Part shown: in pieces, positions 1-7,202 of the stretch
How positions within the stretch are numbered: the stretch's first letter is position 1
How the letters are laid out: the number at the start of each line of letters is the position of its first letter
Assembly: GCF_024684275.1 (NCBI RefSeq)
Contig: NZ_JAIKXF010000042.1
Location: 1-35,137 of the forward strand
Length of the DNA stretch: 35,137 nucleotides
From: Ruminococcus sp.
GTDB taxonomy: Bacteria; Bacillota_A; Clostridia; Oscillospirales; Ruminococcaceae
Reading direction: 5' to 3'
The notes under the pieces: generated by a model
Told to the model about the DNA's origin: nothing
Database searches by the model: none
What the model saw: the letters and a program-made list of their open reading frames with translations, nothing else
Program-made: the position numbers and the translations under genes

Positions 1-40
1 CTGCCTTTCGCTTGGCTTTCCCTCACGCGACAGCTTTAAT

Positions 41-69
41 ATTATATCACTATCTTTTTGGTTTGTCAA
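41..69 (-). promoter_or_regulatory. Perfect sigma-A promoter, leftward (inner of tandem pair)
   Basis: On the minus strand the -35 box TTGACA (64-69) and -10 box TATAAT (41-46) are separated by exactly 17 bases. Both boxes match the consensus in all positions. It lies about 90 bases downstream of a second perfect promoter and points out of the window, so the gene it drives is not visible. Tandem perfect promoters of this kind are typical of rRNA or other very highly expressed operons; that identity is inference. Confidence 0.85.
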
Positions 70-133
70 GCTTTTTCTTCAAATTTCTTTCAAGAATTTT
101 TTCGCTTGACTCTCCTTGTCGGACAGTAAATAT

Positions 134-162
134 ATTATAACTCTTTTGTAAGGAATTGTCAA
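134..162 (-). promoter_or_regulatory. Perfect sigma-A promoter, leftward (outer of tandem pair)
   Basis: Minus-strand TTGACA (157-162) and TATAAT (134-139) with a 17-base spacer. It follows the terminator at 235-263, so it starts a new transcription unit leaving the window on the left. No credible ribosome site and start codon follows within the visible leader, which fits a stable-RNA operon better than a protein gene, though the visible part is too short to decide. Confidence 0.85.
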
Positions 163-234
163 GCATAAACTTTTCAACTCTTTGCTTGTTAATATGTTGA
201 AAACTCACATTTGCTTTTATCTTCACTATATAAT

Positions 235-263
235 ACAAAAAGCAGCTGCAAAAGCAGCTGCTC
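235..263 (-). terminator. Rho-independent terminator of the pilin transcript
   Basis: Perfect 9-bp stem AGCAGCTGC / GCAGCTGCT (241-249 and 254-262) with a four-base loop, followed on the minus strand by TTTTT. It lies 28 bases past the stop of the minor prepilin gene and insulates it from the tandem promoters beyond. Confidence 0.85.
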
Positions 264-290
264 AAAAATCAATATTTAATATTTCAATGC

Positions 291-917
291 TCAAGATCCT
301 TCTGCCGGGGCAGGAGCCGGATTCAGTGCAATAACATTCATATCGATTGCACTAACCTCATTGTCACGAACCGCACTCTCATCAGATATCTGCTCAGAGC
401 CCATAGTTCTTGGGTATGTTCCCTTATATTGTCCATTTGTCTGACTGCAGTAAACAACCGACTGAACATTATAATTATTCACATAAACCTTATAAACGCC
501 CTCTCTTCCACAAATATTATTTATAGAAGTTGCTATGTGAGCATTCTCATTATTATTCTGTGTTATTCCATCAGGTTTACCATCATTGGCCACCTGAATT
601 CCGTTTGTACCGTTCCAGTAGAAATAGAAATCTCCTCTTCCTACATATATCTCTGCATCAGCATCATCTTTTTCATTAAGATAAAGCTCCATGTTATCAT
701 TTGAAACGGTCAATGCATGGCGTTCATTTTGAGCAATTCTTGTAAACTCTGTCTGGGCAGCATTGAAAACTACCTTTGCCTTCGCATTAGCTGTTCTCTC
801 CCTGCTTCTTCTCATAAAATAACCCCATGAAGGAATAACAATTGCCATAAGAATACCTAAAATTGCAATAACAACAATAAGCTCAGTGAGCGTAAAGCCT
901 TTTCTCCTACTCTTCAT
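291..917 (-). CDS. Type IV prepilin (minor pilin candidate)
   Basis: A 208-residue prepilin. The leader MKSRRKG is followed by a class III cleavage site (G then FTLTE, Glu at +5) and a hydrophobic helix of about 20 residues (IVVIAILGILMAIVIP), the signature of type IV pilins processed by PilD. The globular part has two cysteines (C in NNICGR and VVYCSQ) that could form the D-region disulfide, and ends in an Ala/Pro tail. The start at 917 is chosen because GGGAGGTG stands 8 bases upstream; an in-frame ATG seven codons earlier lacks such a site. It has its own perfect promoter (951-979) and a terminator behind it (235-263). It could be a minor pilin or a second major pilin; the sequence alone does not say which. 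Confidence 0.9.
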   Translation of the reverse strand: MKSRRKGFTLTELIVVIAILGILMAIVIPSWGYFMRRSRERTANAKAKVVFNAAQTEFTRIAQNERHALTVSNDNMELYLNEKDDADAEIYVGRGDFYFYWNGTNGIQVANDGKPDGITQNNNENAHIATSINNICGREGVYKVYVNNYNVQSVVYCSQTNGQYKGTYPRTMGSEQISDESAVRDNEVSAIDMNVIALNPAPAPAEGS

Positions 918-950
918 AGAAAAGCACCTCCCAAACAATTTACCAATTCT

Positions 951-979
951 ATTATAGCAAAAAGTTCATATTTTGTCAA
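951..979 (-). promoter_or_regulatory. Perfect sigma-A promoter of the minor prepilin gene
   Basis: Minus-strand TTGACA (974-979), 17-base spacer, TATAAT (951-956). The predicted start site leaves a leader of about 27 bases before the ATG at 917, containing the GGGAGGTG ribosome site. Confidence 0.85.
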
Positions 980-983
980 TAAT

Positions 984-1009
984 AAAAAATTGTTTCACTT
1001 ACAATTTTT
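984..1009 (-). terminator. Weak AT-rich terminator after the S41 protease gene
   Basis: On the minus strand AAAAATTGT and ACAATTTTTT form an AT-rich stem around a seven-base loop and run into a T tract. It lies 20 bases past the protease stop. The stem is weak, so readthrough into the prepilin gene is likely. Confidence 0.45.
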
Positions 1010-1028
1010 CCTTCCCTTTATTGTGCAA

Positions 1029-2192
1029 TTAGCTGAGAAGTTCTAAAGCCTTCTTCAGCTGTATATCATCGTCAGTCCCTATCAATTCGGAATCCATTTG
1101 GATCTCAATATCAGGAATTATTCCTACGCCGTCATAATTTGGCACATCATTGACATAATAATAACCTGCAACTAATGCATAGCTTGAAAATTTATCAAAT
1201 GAATAGGTGTTTTGAAAAACTCCTTTTCCGGCAGTCTGAGTACCTATTACTGTTCCAAAACCGGTATCCTGGAAAAGAGCTGTCAGTATCTCACCCGAAC
1301 TACAAGTATTTTCTGAGACAAGAATAACAATATTCAAATTTTTATATTTTATATCATTCGTTGTAGTAAAGGTTTCAATTTTTCCGCCTTTAGTCTCCTC
1401 TGTTGCAACTACATTACCGGCAGGAGCGAATAAATCAAAGAATTTAACGGCTTCTTCTATTTCACCACCGTGATTGTTTCTAATATCGATCACCAGATCA
1501 GTGACATTGTTTTCAGCTATAACCGAATCAAATTCACGGGAAAAATCGTCAGTAGCCTGAATATTAAACGAATTGAGCCTAAAATAGAATACTCCATTAT
1601 CATATAAATTTGAGTTTATTGCTCTGCTATTTTCAAAATCCTTTTCACGAACATAAGTAATATTTTTCTTTTCACCGTCATGATCAACCAAAAGCTCAAC
1701 AGAAGTACCGCTCTTGCCTATAAGTTTCGGAATAATATTGTAATAGCCCTCTTTTATTACAGATTCGCCATCAATGCTAAGAATAAGATCGCCGCGGCAA
1801 AGCCCCATTTTTTCCGCCTGAGAGTTATGTTTCACTTCAGAGATCATGATATTCTCGGAAACGCTGTCAAAAGTTATCCTAAAGCCGGCAGCTTGAAGCT
1901 GAGCAGAATAATTCACGTCATTCTCAACACCCATATTATGATCGGTGCAATTAGAATATCGATCATTCAGACCATTAACAAGACCGCCTATCATATTTTG
2001 TGCATAATAGCTTTTATCAGGCCCTTTATAATACGACTCGTCTATGTTATTCACAGCACTTATAACAGTACTATACTCTTCGCCAAAGGCAATTTCTTTT
2101 TCATAATACTTTGCTATACCCAGGTAAGTCAGACCTGCTACAGCGCAGGCACCAAAAAAGCCATAGGTAATTTTTGTAAGATCGATCTTCAT
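1029..2192 (-). CDS. Membrane-anchored S41 (CtpA-like) PDZ protease
   Basis: A 387-residue serine protease of the C-terminal processing peptidase family. Residues 9-28 form one membrane helix, placing the rest outside the cell. A PDZ domain lies at about 95-175 (with a GLCRGDLILSIDGE core). The S41 catalytic core at about 195-360 shows IDIRNNHGG, then SENTCSSGE (nucleophile Ser298 or Ser299) and TAGKG (general base Lys323). AGGAG stands six bases before the ATG. It sits between two prepilin genes, 75 bases downstream of the major pilin gene and past a terminator, so it is probably expressed by readthrough at a lower level. The family trims C-terminal ends of extracytoplasmic proteins; a role on pilins or the pilus machine is inference from position only. 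Confidence 0.9.
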   Translation of the reverse strand: MKIDLTKITYGFFGACAVAGLTYLGIAKYYEKEIAFGEEYSTVISAVNNIDESYYKGPDKSYYAQNMIGGLVNGLNDRYSNCTDHNMGVENDVNYSAQLQAAGFRITFDSVSENIMISEVKHNSQAEKMGLCRGDLILSIDGESVIKEGYYNIIPKLIGKSGTSVELLVDHDGEKKNITYVREKDFENSRAINSNLYDNGVFYFRLNSFNIQATDDFSREFDSVIAENNVTDLVIDIRNNHGGEIEEAVKFFDLFAPAGNVVATEETKGGKIETFTTTNDIKYKNLNIVILVSENTCSSGEILTALFQDTGFGTVIGTQTAGKGVFQNTYSFDKFSSYALVAGYYYVNDVPNYDGVGIIPDIEIQMDSELIGTDDDIQLKKALELLS

Positions 2193-2206
2193 TATATCTC
2201 CTAAGG

Positions 2207-2238
2207 AAAAAAGCCCCTCCCATAAGGGAAGGGCTTTT
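2207..2238 (-). terminator. Terminator between major pilin and protease genes
   Basis: Minus-strand stem AAGCCCTTCCC / GGGAGGGGCTT with an ATAA-type loop, followed by TTTTTT. It lies 28 bases past the pilin stop and just before the ribosome site of the protease gene. This arrangement would give high pilin and low protease expression from one promoter. Confidence 0.85.
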
Positions 2239-2266
2239 GAATGCTTAAAACTTGAATTATTATGCT

Positions 2267-2842
2267 TTATTCATCTGTCTCCGTGTCGCTACCTGCATCT
2301 GATGCATCTGCACCACCTGCAGACTGACCTGACTGAGCTGTATACTTGGACTTTGCCTTAGAATATGCAGCTGAAAGTGTCTCGTCAGGGTTGCTAACTG
2401 TTACGATACCATTTGGAACTGTACCTACATACTTAGCGCCATCCTGCTGGCAAGCAACTGCTGTACAAACGCCGCCATTGCAAGCTGCATAGAACTTATA
2501 CTTTGCAACCTTATCCATATAGTTCTTAAGCTTGTTTGTAAAGAGAGTATTGAGATTATTTGCTGCATCATCATCAGCAGCAGTCTTAGTTACGTTGATT
2601 GTACCAGCTGTAGCAGCAGAGATCTCCTGGATCTTGCCAGCCTCTTCTGTCTCTTCATCATACTCTACGAGAGCTGTGTTGATAGCCTTCTGGAGTGTGT
2701 TAGCAGCTGAGTTAGCGCTTGAGATCTTTGACTTTCTTACGTAACCGAGCATAGCTGGAACGAGGATTGCTGCGAGTACACCGATGATAGCGATAACAAC
2801 GATGAGCTCAATAAGTGTAAAACCTTTCTTTGTAGTTTTCAT
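2267..2842 (-). CDS. pilA: Major type IV prepilin
   Basis: A 191-residue prepilin with leader MKTTKKG, cleavage before FTLIE (Glu at +5), and a classical N-terminal helix (LIVVIAIIGVLAAILVPAML) followed by a basic GYVRKSK turn. Two cysteine pairs in the C-terminal half (AACNGGVC and AVACQQ) may give disulfides. The C-terminus is Ser/Gly/Ala/Asp-rich. It has the strongest expression signals of the locus: a TTGACA-17-TATACT promoter (2942-2970), a long leader with hairpins, an AAAGGAGGG ribosome site and a strong terminator. That makes it the best candidate for the main fibre subunit. In Ruminococcus albus, pilin-like proteins have been linked to cellulose adhesion; applying that here is inference. 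Confidence 0.93.
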   Translation of the reverse strand: MKTTKKGFTLIELIVVIAIIGVLAAILVPAMLGYVRKSKISSANSAANTLQKAINTALVEYDEETEEAGKIQEISAATAGTINVTKTAADDDAANNLNTLFTNKLKNYMDKVAKYKFYAACNGGVCTAVACQQDGAKYVGTVPNGIVTVSNPDETLSAAYSKAKSKYTAQSGQSAGGADASDAGSDTETDE

Positions 2843-2869
2843 AAGAAAACCCTCCTTTAAATAATATTT

Positions 2870-2889
2870 GTGAAAGTCTTTGCTTTCAC
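2870..2889 (-). other. Leader hairpin in the major pilin mRNA
   Basis: GTGAAAG / CTTTCAC (2870-2876 and 2883-2889) form a 7-bp stem with a six-base loop in the roughly 95-base leader between the promoter at 2942-2970 and the pilin start. A second short G/C stem (GGGA / TCCC around a run of A) lies upstream of it. It may stabilise the message; this is inference. Confidence 0.5.
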
Positions 2890-2941
2890 TCGATTTTTTA
2901 GGTCCGGGGATTTTTTCTCCCTTTCCCTTCCCTGTGATTAT

Positions 2942-2970
2942 AGTATACCACCTTATTCACATAATGTCAA
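2942..2970 (-). promoter_or_regulatory. Sigma-A promoter of the major pilin gene
   Basis: Minus-strand TTGACA (2965-2970), 17-base spacer, TATACT (2942-2947); eleven of twelve positions match consensus. Confidence 0.85.
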
Positions 2971-3253
2971 CAGTTTCAGAAGAAAAAATCCATATCTGAT
3001 GGCATTTTTTACATTAGAACGGTGAATCGGCATATTTATTTTAGTGTTTTCGTCGAAGTGCACAAGATTCTATGAATAAATTAAATCTTTAATTTAGTAT
3101 TTGTTATATTCACACTTGTTTATACTCTGCGTAAAGCGATTTTTACGGCATTTTGAGACTGTTTTTGGACTTTTTTTAACGGCTTTTTTGAAAAATTTCC
3201 GATTTTGTGTTTCCAAAAATAATTTCTTGTCATTTCAGAAATGTTCTGTTCAT
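2971..3253. other. Non-coding AT-rich stretch between pilT and the major pilin gene
   Basis: AT-rich, with runs of T and no reading frame that has a ribosome site or any recognisable product. Apart from the pilin promoter at its left edge and the pilT terminator at its right edge I see nothing in it. Confidence 0.6.
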
Positions 3254-3292
3254 AAAAAATACCGTCGAACTTTTTCTGCCCGACGGTATTTT
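3254..3292 (-). terminator. Terminator of the pilB-pilT transcript
   Basis: Minus-strand stem AAAATACCGTCG / CGACGGTATTTT with a 13-base loop, running into TTTTTT. It lies 33 bases past the pilT stop. Confidence 0.85.
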
Positions 3293-3324
3293 GATACATA
3301 TAGTATTTTTTTGTGAAAATATTA

Positions 3325-4425
3325 TTAACCCTGCATTCCGCCTCTTGGAGCACCGCCGAGCTGTGAAAGGAAGCGGTAGAACTCCTGCTTGTCGAGGCAC
3401 TTTTCGAGAGCGTCTACCTCGCCGATAACGTTCTTGGAAACGAGTCTTGCGAGCTCCATATCCAGAGACATCATGCCCTGCTGCTTACCTGTCTGGATAG
3501 CAGACTGAACGAGGTGGATCTTGTTATCACGGATCATAGCCGAGATAGCGTCTGTACAGTTAAGGATTTCCATACAAGCGATACGTCCTGAGCCGTCCTT
3601 CTTAGGAATAAGTGTCTGAGAGATAACAGCAACCAAGTTGTTAGCAAGCTGAGTTCTGATCTGCTGCTGCTGGTGCTCAGGGTAAACGTCGATGATACGG
3701 TTGATAGTATCAGCGGCAGATGTTGTATGAAGTGTTGACATAACGAGATGTCCTGTTTCGGCAGCGGTTACAGCAGCCTGGATAGTCTCAAAGTCACGCA
3801 TTTCTCCTACGAGGATTACATCAGGGTCCTCACGGAGAGCAGCTCTCAGAGCAAGAGCGAATGACGGAACGTCGTCGCCGATCTCTCTCTGGTTTACCAT
3901 ACATCTCTTGTGGTCGTGAACGTACTCGATAGGATCCTCAACTGTGATTACGTGAGCGCTTCTGTTAAGGTTTACGAAGTCGATCATAGCAGCGAGGGTA
4001 GTTGACTTACCTGAACCGGTAGGACCTGTTACGAGAACGAGTCCACGGGGACGCATTGCAAAGTCAGCGAGTATTGGAGGAAGTCCGAGGTCCTCAAGAG
4101 TCGGGATATCGTTTCTCAGAAGACGGATAGCGATAGCAGGCTTACCCTTCTGGAAATATACGTTTACACGGTGACGGTAGCCGCTTCTTGTTGTGAACGA
4201 GAAGTCGGTATCCTTATGGTTGTTGATGCTTGTCTGCTGAGCGTCATTTGTCATCTGGTGAACGATGTTGAGTATTTCCTCCTCGTCCATTTCAGGGTAC
4301 TGTGAACGCATGGTTCTGAGAGTACCGTTAAGACGTACAACAGGAGCGATCCTGTCTGTGAAGTGAAGGTCAGAACAGCCGAGGAGTCTTACCTCGTCAA
4401 GTATTCTATGAATTTCGATTGCCAT
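3325..4425 (-). CDS. pilT: Pilus retraction ATPase PilT
   Basis: A 366-residue hexameric secretion ATPase, the usual PilT length (about 345-370). The N-terminal part (LLGCSDLHF) matches the PilT start. Walker A is GPTGSGKST (134-142), the Asp box is around ITVEDPIEYVH (160-170), Walker B is DPDVILVGEMRD (200-211) and the His box is TGHLVMSTLHTTSA. The C-terminal AISAMIRDNK matches the PilT-specific AIRNLIRE-type segment, which separates it from PilB. It depolymerises the pilus for retraction. It follows pilB by 22 bases with a GGGAGG site, so the two are one operon. The presence of PilT indicates a retractile T4P rather than a secretion-only system. Confidence 0.97.
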   Translation of the reverse strand: MAIEIHRILDEVRLLGCSDLHFTDRIAPVVRLNGTLRTMRSQYPEMDEEEILNIVHQMTNDAQQTSINNHKDTDFSFTTRSGYRHRVNVYFQKGKPAIAIRLLRNDIPTLEDLGLPPILADFAMRPRGLVLVTGPTGSGKSTTLAAMIDFVNLNRSAHVITVEDPIEYVHDHKRCMVNQREIGDDVPSFALALRAALREDPDVILVGEMRDFETIQAAVTAAETGHLVMSTLHTTSAADTINRIIDVYPEHQQQQIRTQLANNLVAVISQTLIPKKDGSGRIACMEILNCTDAISAMIRDNKIHLVQSAIQTGKQQGMMSLDMELARLVSKNVIGEVDALEKCLDKQEFYRFLSQLGGAPRGGMQG

Positions 4426-4447
4426 ATTATTAATCCTCCCTGCGCCA

Positions 4448-6130
4448 TTATACAGTAAATGTAGTTCTTACGAGCTCGTCGATCGAAGTTTCGCCAGCCT
4501 GTACAAGCTCGGAAGCGTTGTCACGGAGAAGCTTGGTTCCGTTTTCCTTAGCTGCCTTTTCGATCTCTTCCTTGCTGCCGTTAGCTGCGATGATAGAAGA
4601 TACCTTTGCAGTACAGTGAATGATCTCGTGGATAGCAGTTCTTCCTCTGTATCCTGTATTATTGCAAGACGGGCATCCGCCTGGCTCATAGATCTGGATA
4701 GAATGGTCGATACCCATGAGCTCGTTCTCTTCGGGAGTTGACATTCTTGGTTTTTTGCATGCTGGGCACAGAACCTTGAGGAGTCGCTGTGCGATAACGC
4801 CGATGATAGAAGTAGCAACCATGTAAGGAGCTACACCCATATCAACAAGACGTACAACTGTTGAAGCAGCGTCGTTGGTATGGAGAGTTGACAGAACAAG
4901 GTGTCCTGTGATAGCGGCACGGATACCGATATCGGCAGTCTCGGTATCACGCATCTCACCGATCATTACTACGTCAGGGTCCTGACGGAGGATAGAACGA
5001 AGAGCTGCTGCGAAGGTCATACCAGCCTTTACGTTTACCTGACACTGGTTGATACCGTCGATAGCCTTTTCGACAGGGTCCTCAACAGTTACGACGTTTA
5101 CGTTTGGCTTAGCGATCTCGCCGAGAGCCGCATAAAGAGTTGTTGTTTTACCTGAACCGGTAGGTCCTGTAACGAGGATAACGCCGTGAGGAACACGAAG
5201 CATTGACTCGAACAGCTGGTAGTTATAATCAGACATACCCAGATCGGTGATCTTACGAAGAGCGATCTGACCTGTTGAAAGAATTCGGATAACGATCTTT
5301 TCACCGTGTACCATAGGAAGTGAGGATACACGGACGTCAAGAGTGGTTCCGTCAACGACCTGTGTGAAACGGCCGTCCTGAGGGATTCTCTTCTCAGCGA
5401 TATTCATGCCGCTGATGAGCTTGAAACGTGTAGTAAGTGCGCTGTGAACTGCACTTGAGATATTCATGAGTTCAACGAGGTCGCCGTTTACACGGATACG
5501 GATTCTTGTGTACTTATCGAAAGGCTCGATATGAATATCGGTAGCGTCTGCTCTGTAAGAGTTCTCAACGATAGTAGTTGCGAGCTTAACGATAGGAGCG
5601 CTCTCAACTCTGTCCTTAGACTCGATATCAGCCTCAGTCATTTCACCGAGGTCGCCGCCCATAGAGGATACACCCTCAAGAACGCTGTCAACGTTCTGCA
5701 TTGAGTAGCACTTACCGATGGCCTTATTGATAGCAGATGTTGTAGCAAGAACAGGAACGGTGTCCATACCTGTAGAAACCTTGATGTCCTCAAGGACGAT
5801 GAAGTTTACAGGATCATTCGTTGCAACTGTAAGACGCTTACCTTGTACATTGATAGCAATTACGGTATGCTTTCTTGCCAGAGCCTCGGGAACCATCTGG
5901 ACAGCGTCAGTATTGATCTCGATATTGTCAAGGTCAACATACTGAACTCTCAGGTTTCCTGCCAGTGCCTTTGCGAAATTGACTTCAGACATAAAGCCGA
6001 GTTCAACAACTACGTCGCCGAACTTCTTTGCGCCGTTAGACGCTCTCTGAGCGTCAAGAACCTGCTGAAGCTGTTCGCTTGTGATCAGCCCTTGATTGAC
6101 TAAGTAGTCACCAATTCTCTCGTTTCTCAT
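4448..6130 (-). CDS. pilB: Pilus assembly ATPase PilB (GspE family)
   Basis: A 560-residue extension ATPase. Residues 1-140 are the N-terminal MshEN/T2SSE_N region (RIGDYLVNQGLIT). The ATPase core has Walker A GPTGSGKTT (322-330), the Asp box TVEDPVEKAI, Walker B DPDVVMIGEMRD and the His box TGHLVLSTLHTND. A zinc site of two CxxC pairs (CPACKK and CPSCNN) lies near the C-terminus, as in PilB/GspE. The start at 6130 is chosen because GGAGG precedes it by seven bases; an in-frame ATG at 6175 would add 15 residues inside a palindrome and has no ribosome site. It is divergent from pilD. No clear sigma-A promoter is visible upstream, but a long palindrome (6153-6188) is. Confidence 0.96.
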   Translation of the reverse strand: MRNERIGDYLVNQGLITSEQLQQVLDAQRASNGAKKFGDVVVELGFMSEVNFAKALAGNLRVQYVDLDNIEINTDAVQMVPEALARKHTVIAINVQGKRLTVATNDPVNFIVLEDIKVSTGMDTVPVLATTSAINKAIGKCYSMQNVDSVLEGVSSMGGDLGEMTEADIESKDRVESAPIVKLATTIVENSYRADATDIHIEPFDKYTRIRIRVNGDLVELMNISSAVHSALTTRFKLISGMNIAEKRIPQDGRFTQVVDGTTLDVRVSSLPMVHGEKIVIRILSTGQIALRKITDLGMSDYNYQLFESMLRVPHGVILVTGPTGSGKTTTLYAALGEIAKPNVNVVTVEDPVEKAIDGINQCQVNVKAGMTFAAALRSILRQDPDVVMIGEMRDTETADIGIRAAITGHLVLSTLHTNDAASTVVRLVDMGVAPYMVATSIIGVIAQRLLKVLCPACKKPRMSTPEENELMGIDHSIQIYEPGGCPSCNNTGYRGRTAIHEIIHCTAKVSSIIAANGSKEEIEKAAKENGTKLLRDNASELVQAGETSIDELVRTTFTV

Positions 6131-6152
6131 AAAAAACCTCCGCTTATTTTCT

Positions 6153-6188
6153 GAATACCATACTGTATCCGTCATACAGTTAGTATTC
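6153..6188. promoter_or_regulatory. Nested palindrome upstream of pilB (operator or leader hairpin)
   Basis: Perfect inner inverted repeat ACTGTAT / ATACAGT (6162-6168 and 6174-6180) around CCGTC, flanked by outer arms GAATAC (6153-6158) and GTATTC (6183-6188). It sits 22 bases before the pilB start, in the pilB-pilD divergent region. It lacks a following T run on the minus strand, so it is not an obvious terminator. A protein operator or a structured leader are both possible. Confidence 0.55.
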
Positions 6189-6199
6189 TAAAATTTTAC

Positions 6200-6227
6200 T
6201 TGAATTTTCCATAAATTATGTTATAAT
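6200..6227 (+). promoter_or_regulatory. Sigma-A promoter of pilD
   Basis: TTGAAT (6200-6205) and TATAAT (6222-6227) with a 16-base spacer, about 42 bases before the pilD start. Confidence 0.65.
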
Positions 6228-6268
6228 AATATTATGTACATTAATATTTATGAAGGAGGGGTAAAATC

Positions 6269-7141
6269 ATGTTCGGATTTGAAAATATGCTCCACGATGA
6301 ATTTACCGAGCTGCCATTCAAGATCATGTTTTACGTCATTATTTTCCTGTTCGGCATCTGCATAGGAAGCTTTCTAAACGTTGTTATCCTTCGTCTTCCA
6401 AAGGGCGAGTCTGTAATCGGACTCAAACGAAGTAAGGAAGATAAGGAAAAAGCTTCTCACTGCATGACCTGCGGCGCCAAGATCAGACCTGTTGATCTGA
6501 TTCCTGTTTTCAGCTGGCTGATGCTGAGAGGAAAATGTCACAACTGCGGTGCCAAGATCTCACCGCGATATCCAATAGTCGAATCCCTTAACGGAATCCT
6601 CTATGTTCTGACGTTTTTTGTTCTGGATATCAATGTTAAATCCATAATAACCTGCGTTCTGATGACCTTTCTTATCGTCATCGCTTTCATCGACTGGGAC
6701 ACAAAGGAAATATTCATCGGCATGATCGCCATAATACTTCTTCTTGCATTCCCTCTTGCTTTCTTCTATTCACGCGAATACGGAGATGTCACACTGAAGA
6801 GCCGAGTGATCGGAATGTTTATTATCAGCGTTCCATTCTTTATAATCGGTGAAGCAAGCCGTCCGATAATCAAGAAAAAATTCGGTGAGGATTTCAGGGC
6901 TATCGAGCTTGGCGATACATATTTAATGTTCGCAGCTGGCGCCTTCCTCGGAACACGGGCTGTTATCGCTTCAACATTTATAGGTATCATTACTGCGGCT
7001 TTCGGAGGAATACTCGTCAAGGCAGTTACAAAGGATTCAAAGTTCGCCTTTGGACCGTTCCTTGCAATTGGAATCGCCGTCGGCTCACTGTGGGGAAATC
7101 AGATAGCTCAGTGGTACTTGAACCTCTTAGCTACCGAATAA
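6269..7141 (+). CDS. pilD: Prepilin peptidase PilD (A24 family)
   Basis: A 290-residue polytopic membrane aspartyl protease that cleaves after the Gly of prepilin leaders and N-methylates the new N-terminus. Visible marks: an N-terminal membrane helix with GSFLNVVILRLPKGES, two CxxC pairs of the methylase-associated zinc loop (CMTCGAK and CHNCGAK), then about six more membrane helices. The two catalytic aspartates lie in FIDWDTKEI and in ELGDTYLM, the latter a variant of the usual GGGD. The ribosome site GGAGGGG is clear. It is the only plus-strand gene in the pilus region and is convergent with the pseudopilin operon. Substrates would be the five prepilin-like proteins encoded nearby. Confidence 0.95.
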   Translation: MFGFENMLHDEFTELPFKIMFYVIIFLFGICIGSFLNVVILRLPKGESVIGLKRSKEDKEKASHCMTCGAKIRPVDLIPVFSWLMLRGKCHNCGAKISPRYPIVESLNGILYVLTFFVLDINVKSIITCVLMTFLIVIAFIDWDTKEIFIGMIAIILLLAFPLAFFYSREYGDVTLKSRVIGMFIISVPFFIIGEASRPIIKKKFGEDFRAIELGDTYLMFAAGAFLGTRAVIASTFIGIITAAFGGILVKAVTKDSKFAFGPFLAIGIAVGSLWGNQIAQWYLNLLATE

Positions 7142-7159
7142 AAACAACAAAAAATAAGT

Positions 7160-7194
7160 ACAGGCAGCAGCATTGAACTGCTGCCTGTTTTTTT
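7160..7194 (+). terminator. Terminator of pilD
   Basis: Perfect 11-bp stem ACAGGCAGCAG / CTGCTGCCTGT around CATTGAA, followed by TTTTTTT. It lies between the convergent pilD and pseudopilin genes. The hairpin could also slow minus-strand transcription, but the T run is on the plus-strand side. Confidence 0.88.
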
Positions 7195-7202
7195 ACATAT
7201 TC

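Noticed and set aside
50..265. Minus-strand 71-codon frame at the left edge
   Set aside because: It overlaps both perfect promoters and the terminator; it is non-coding leader sequence.
3101..3428. Several 70-77 codon frames on both strands between pilT and the pilin gene
   Set aside because: AT-rich Phe/Lys-rich translations without ribosome sites, overlapping the pilT terminator.
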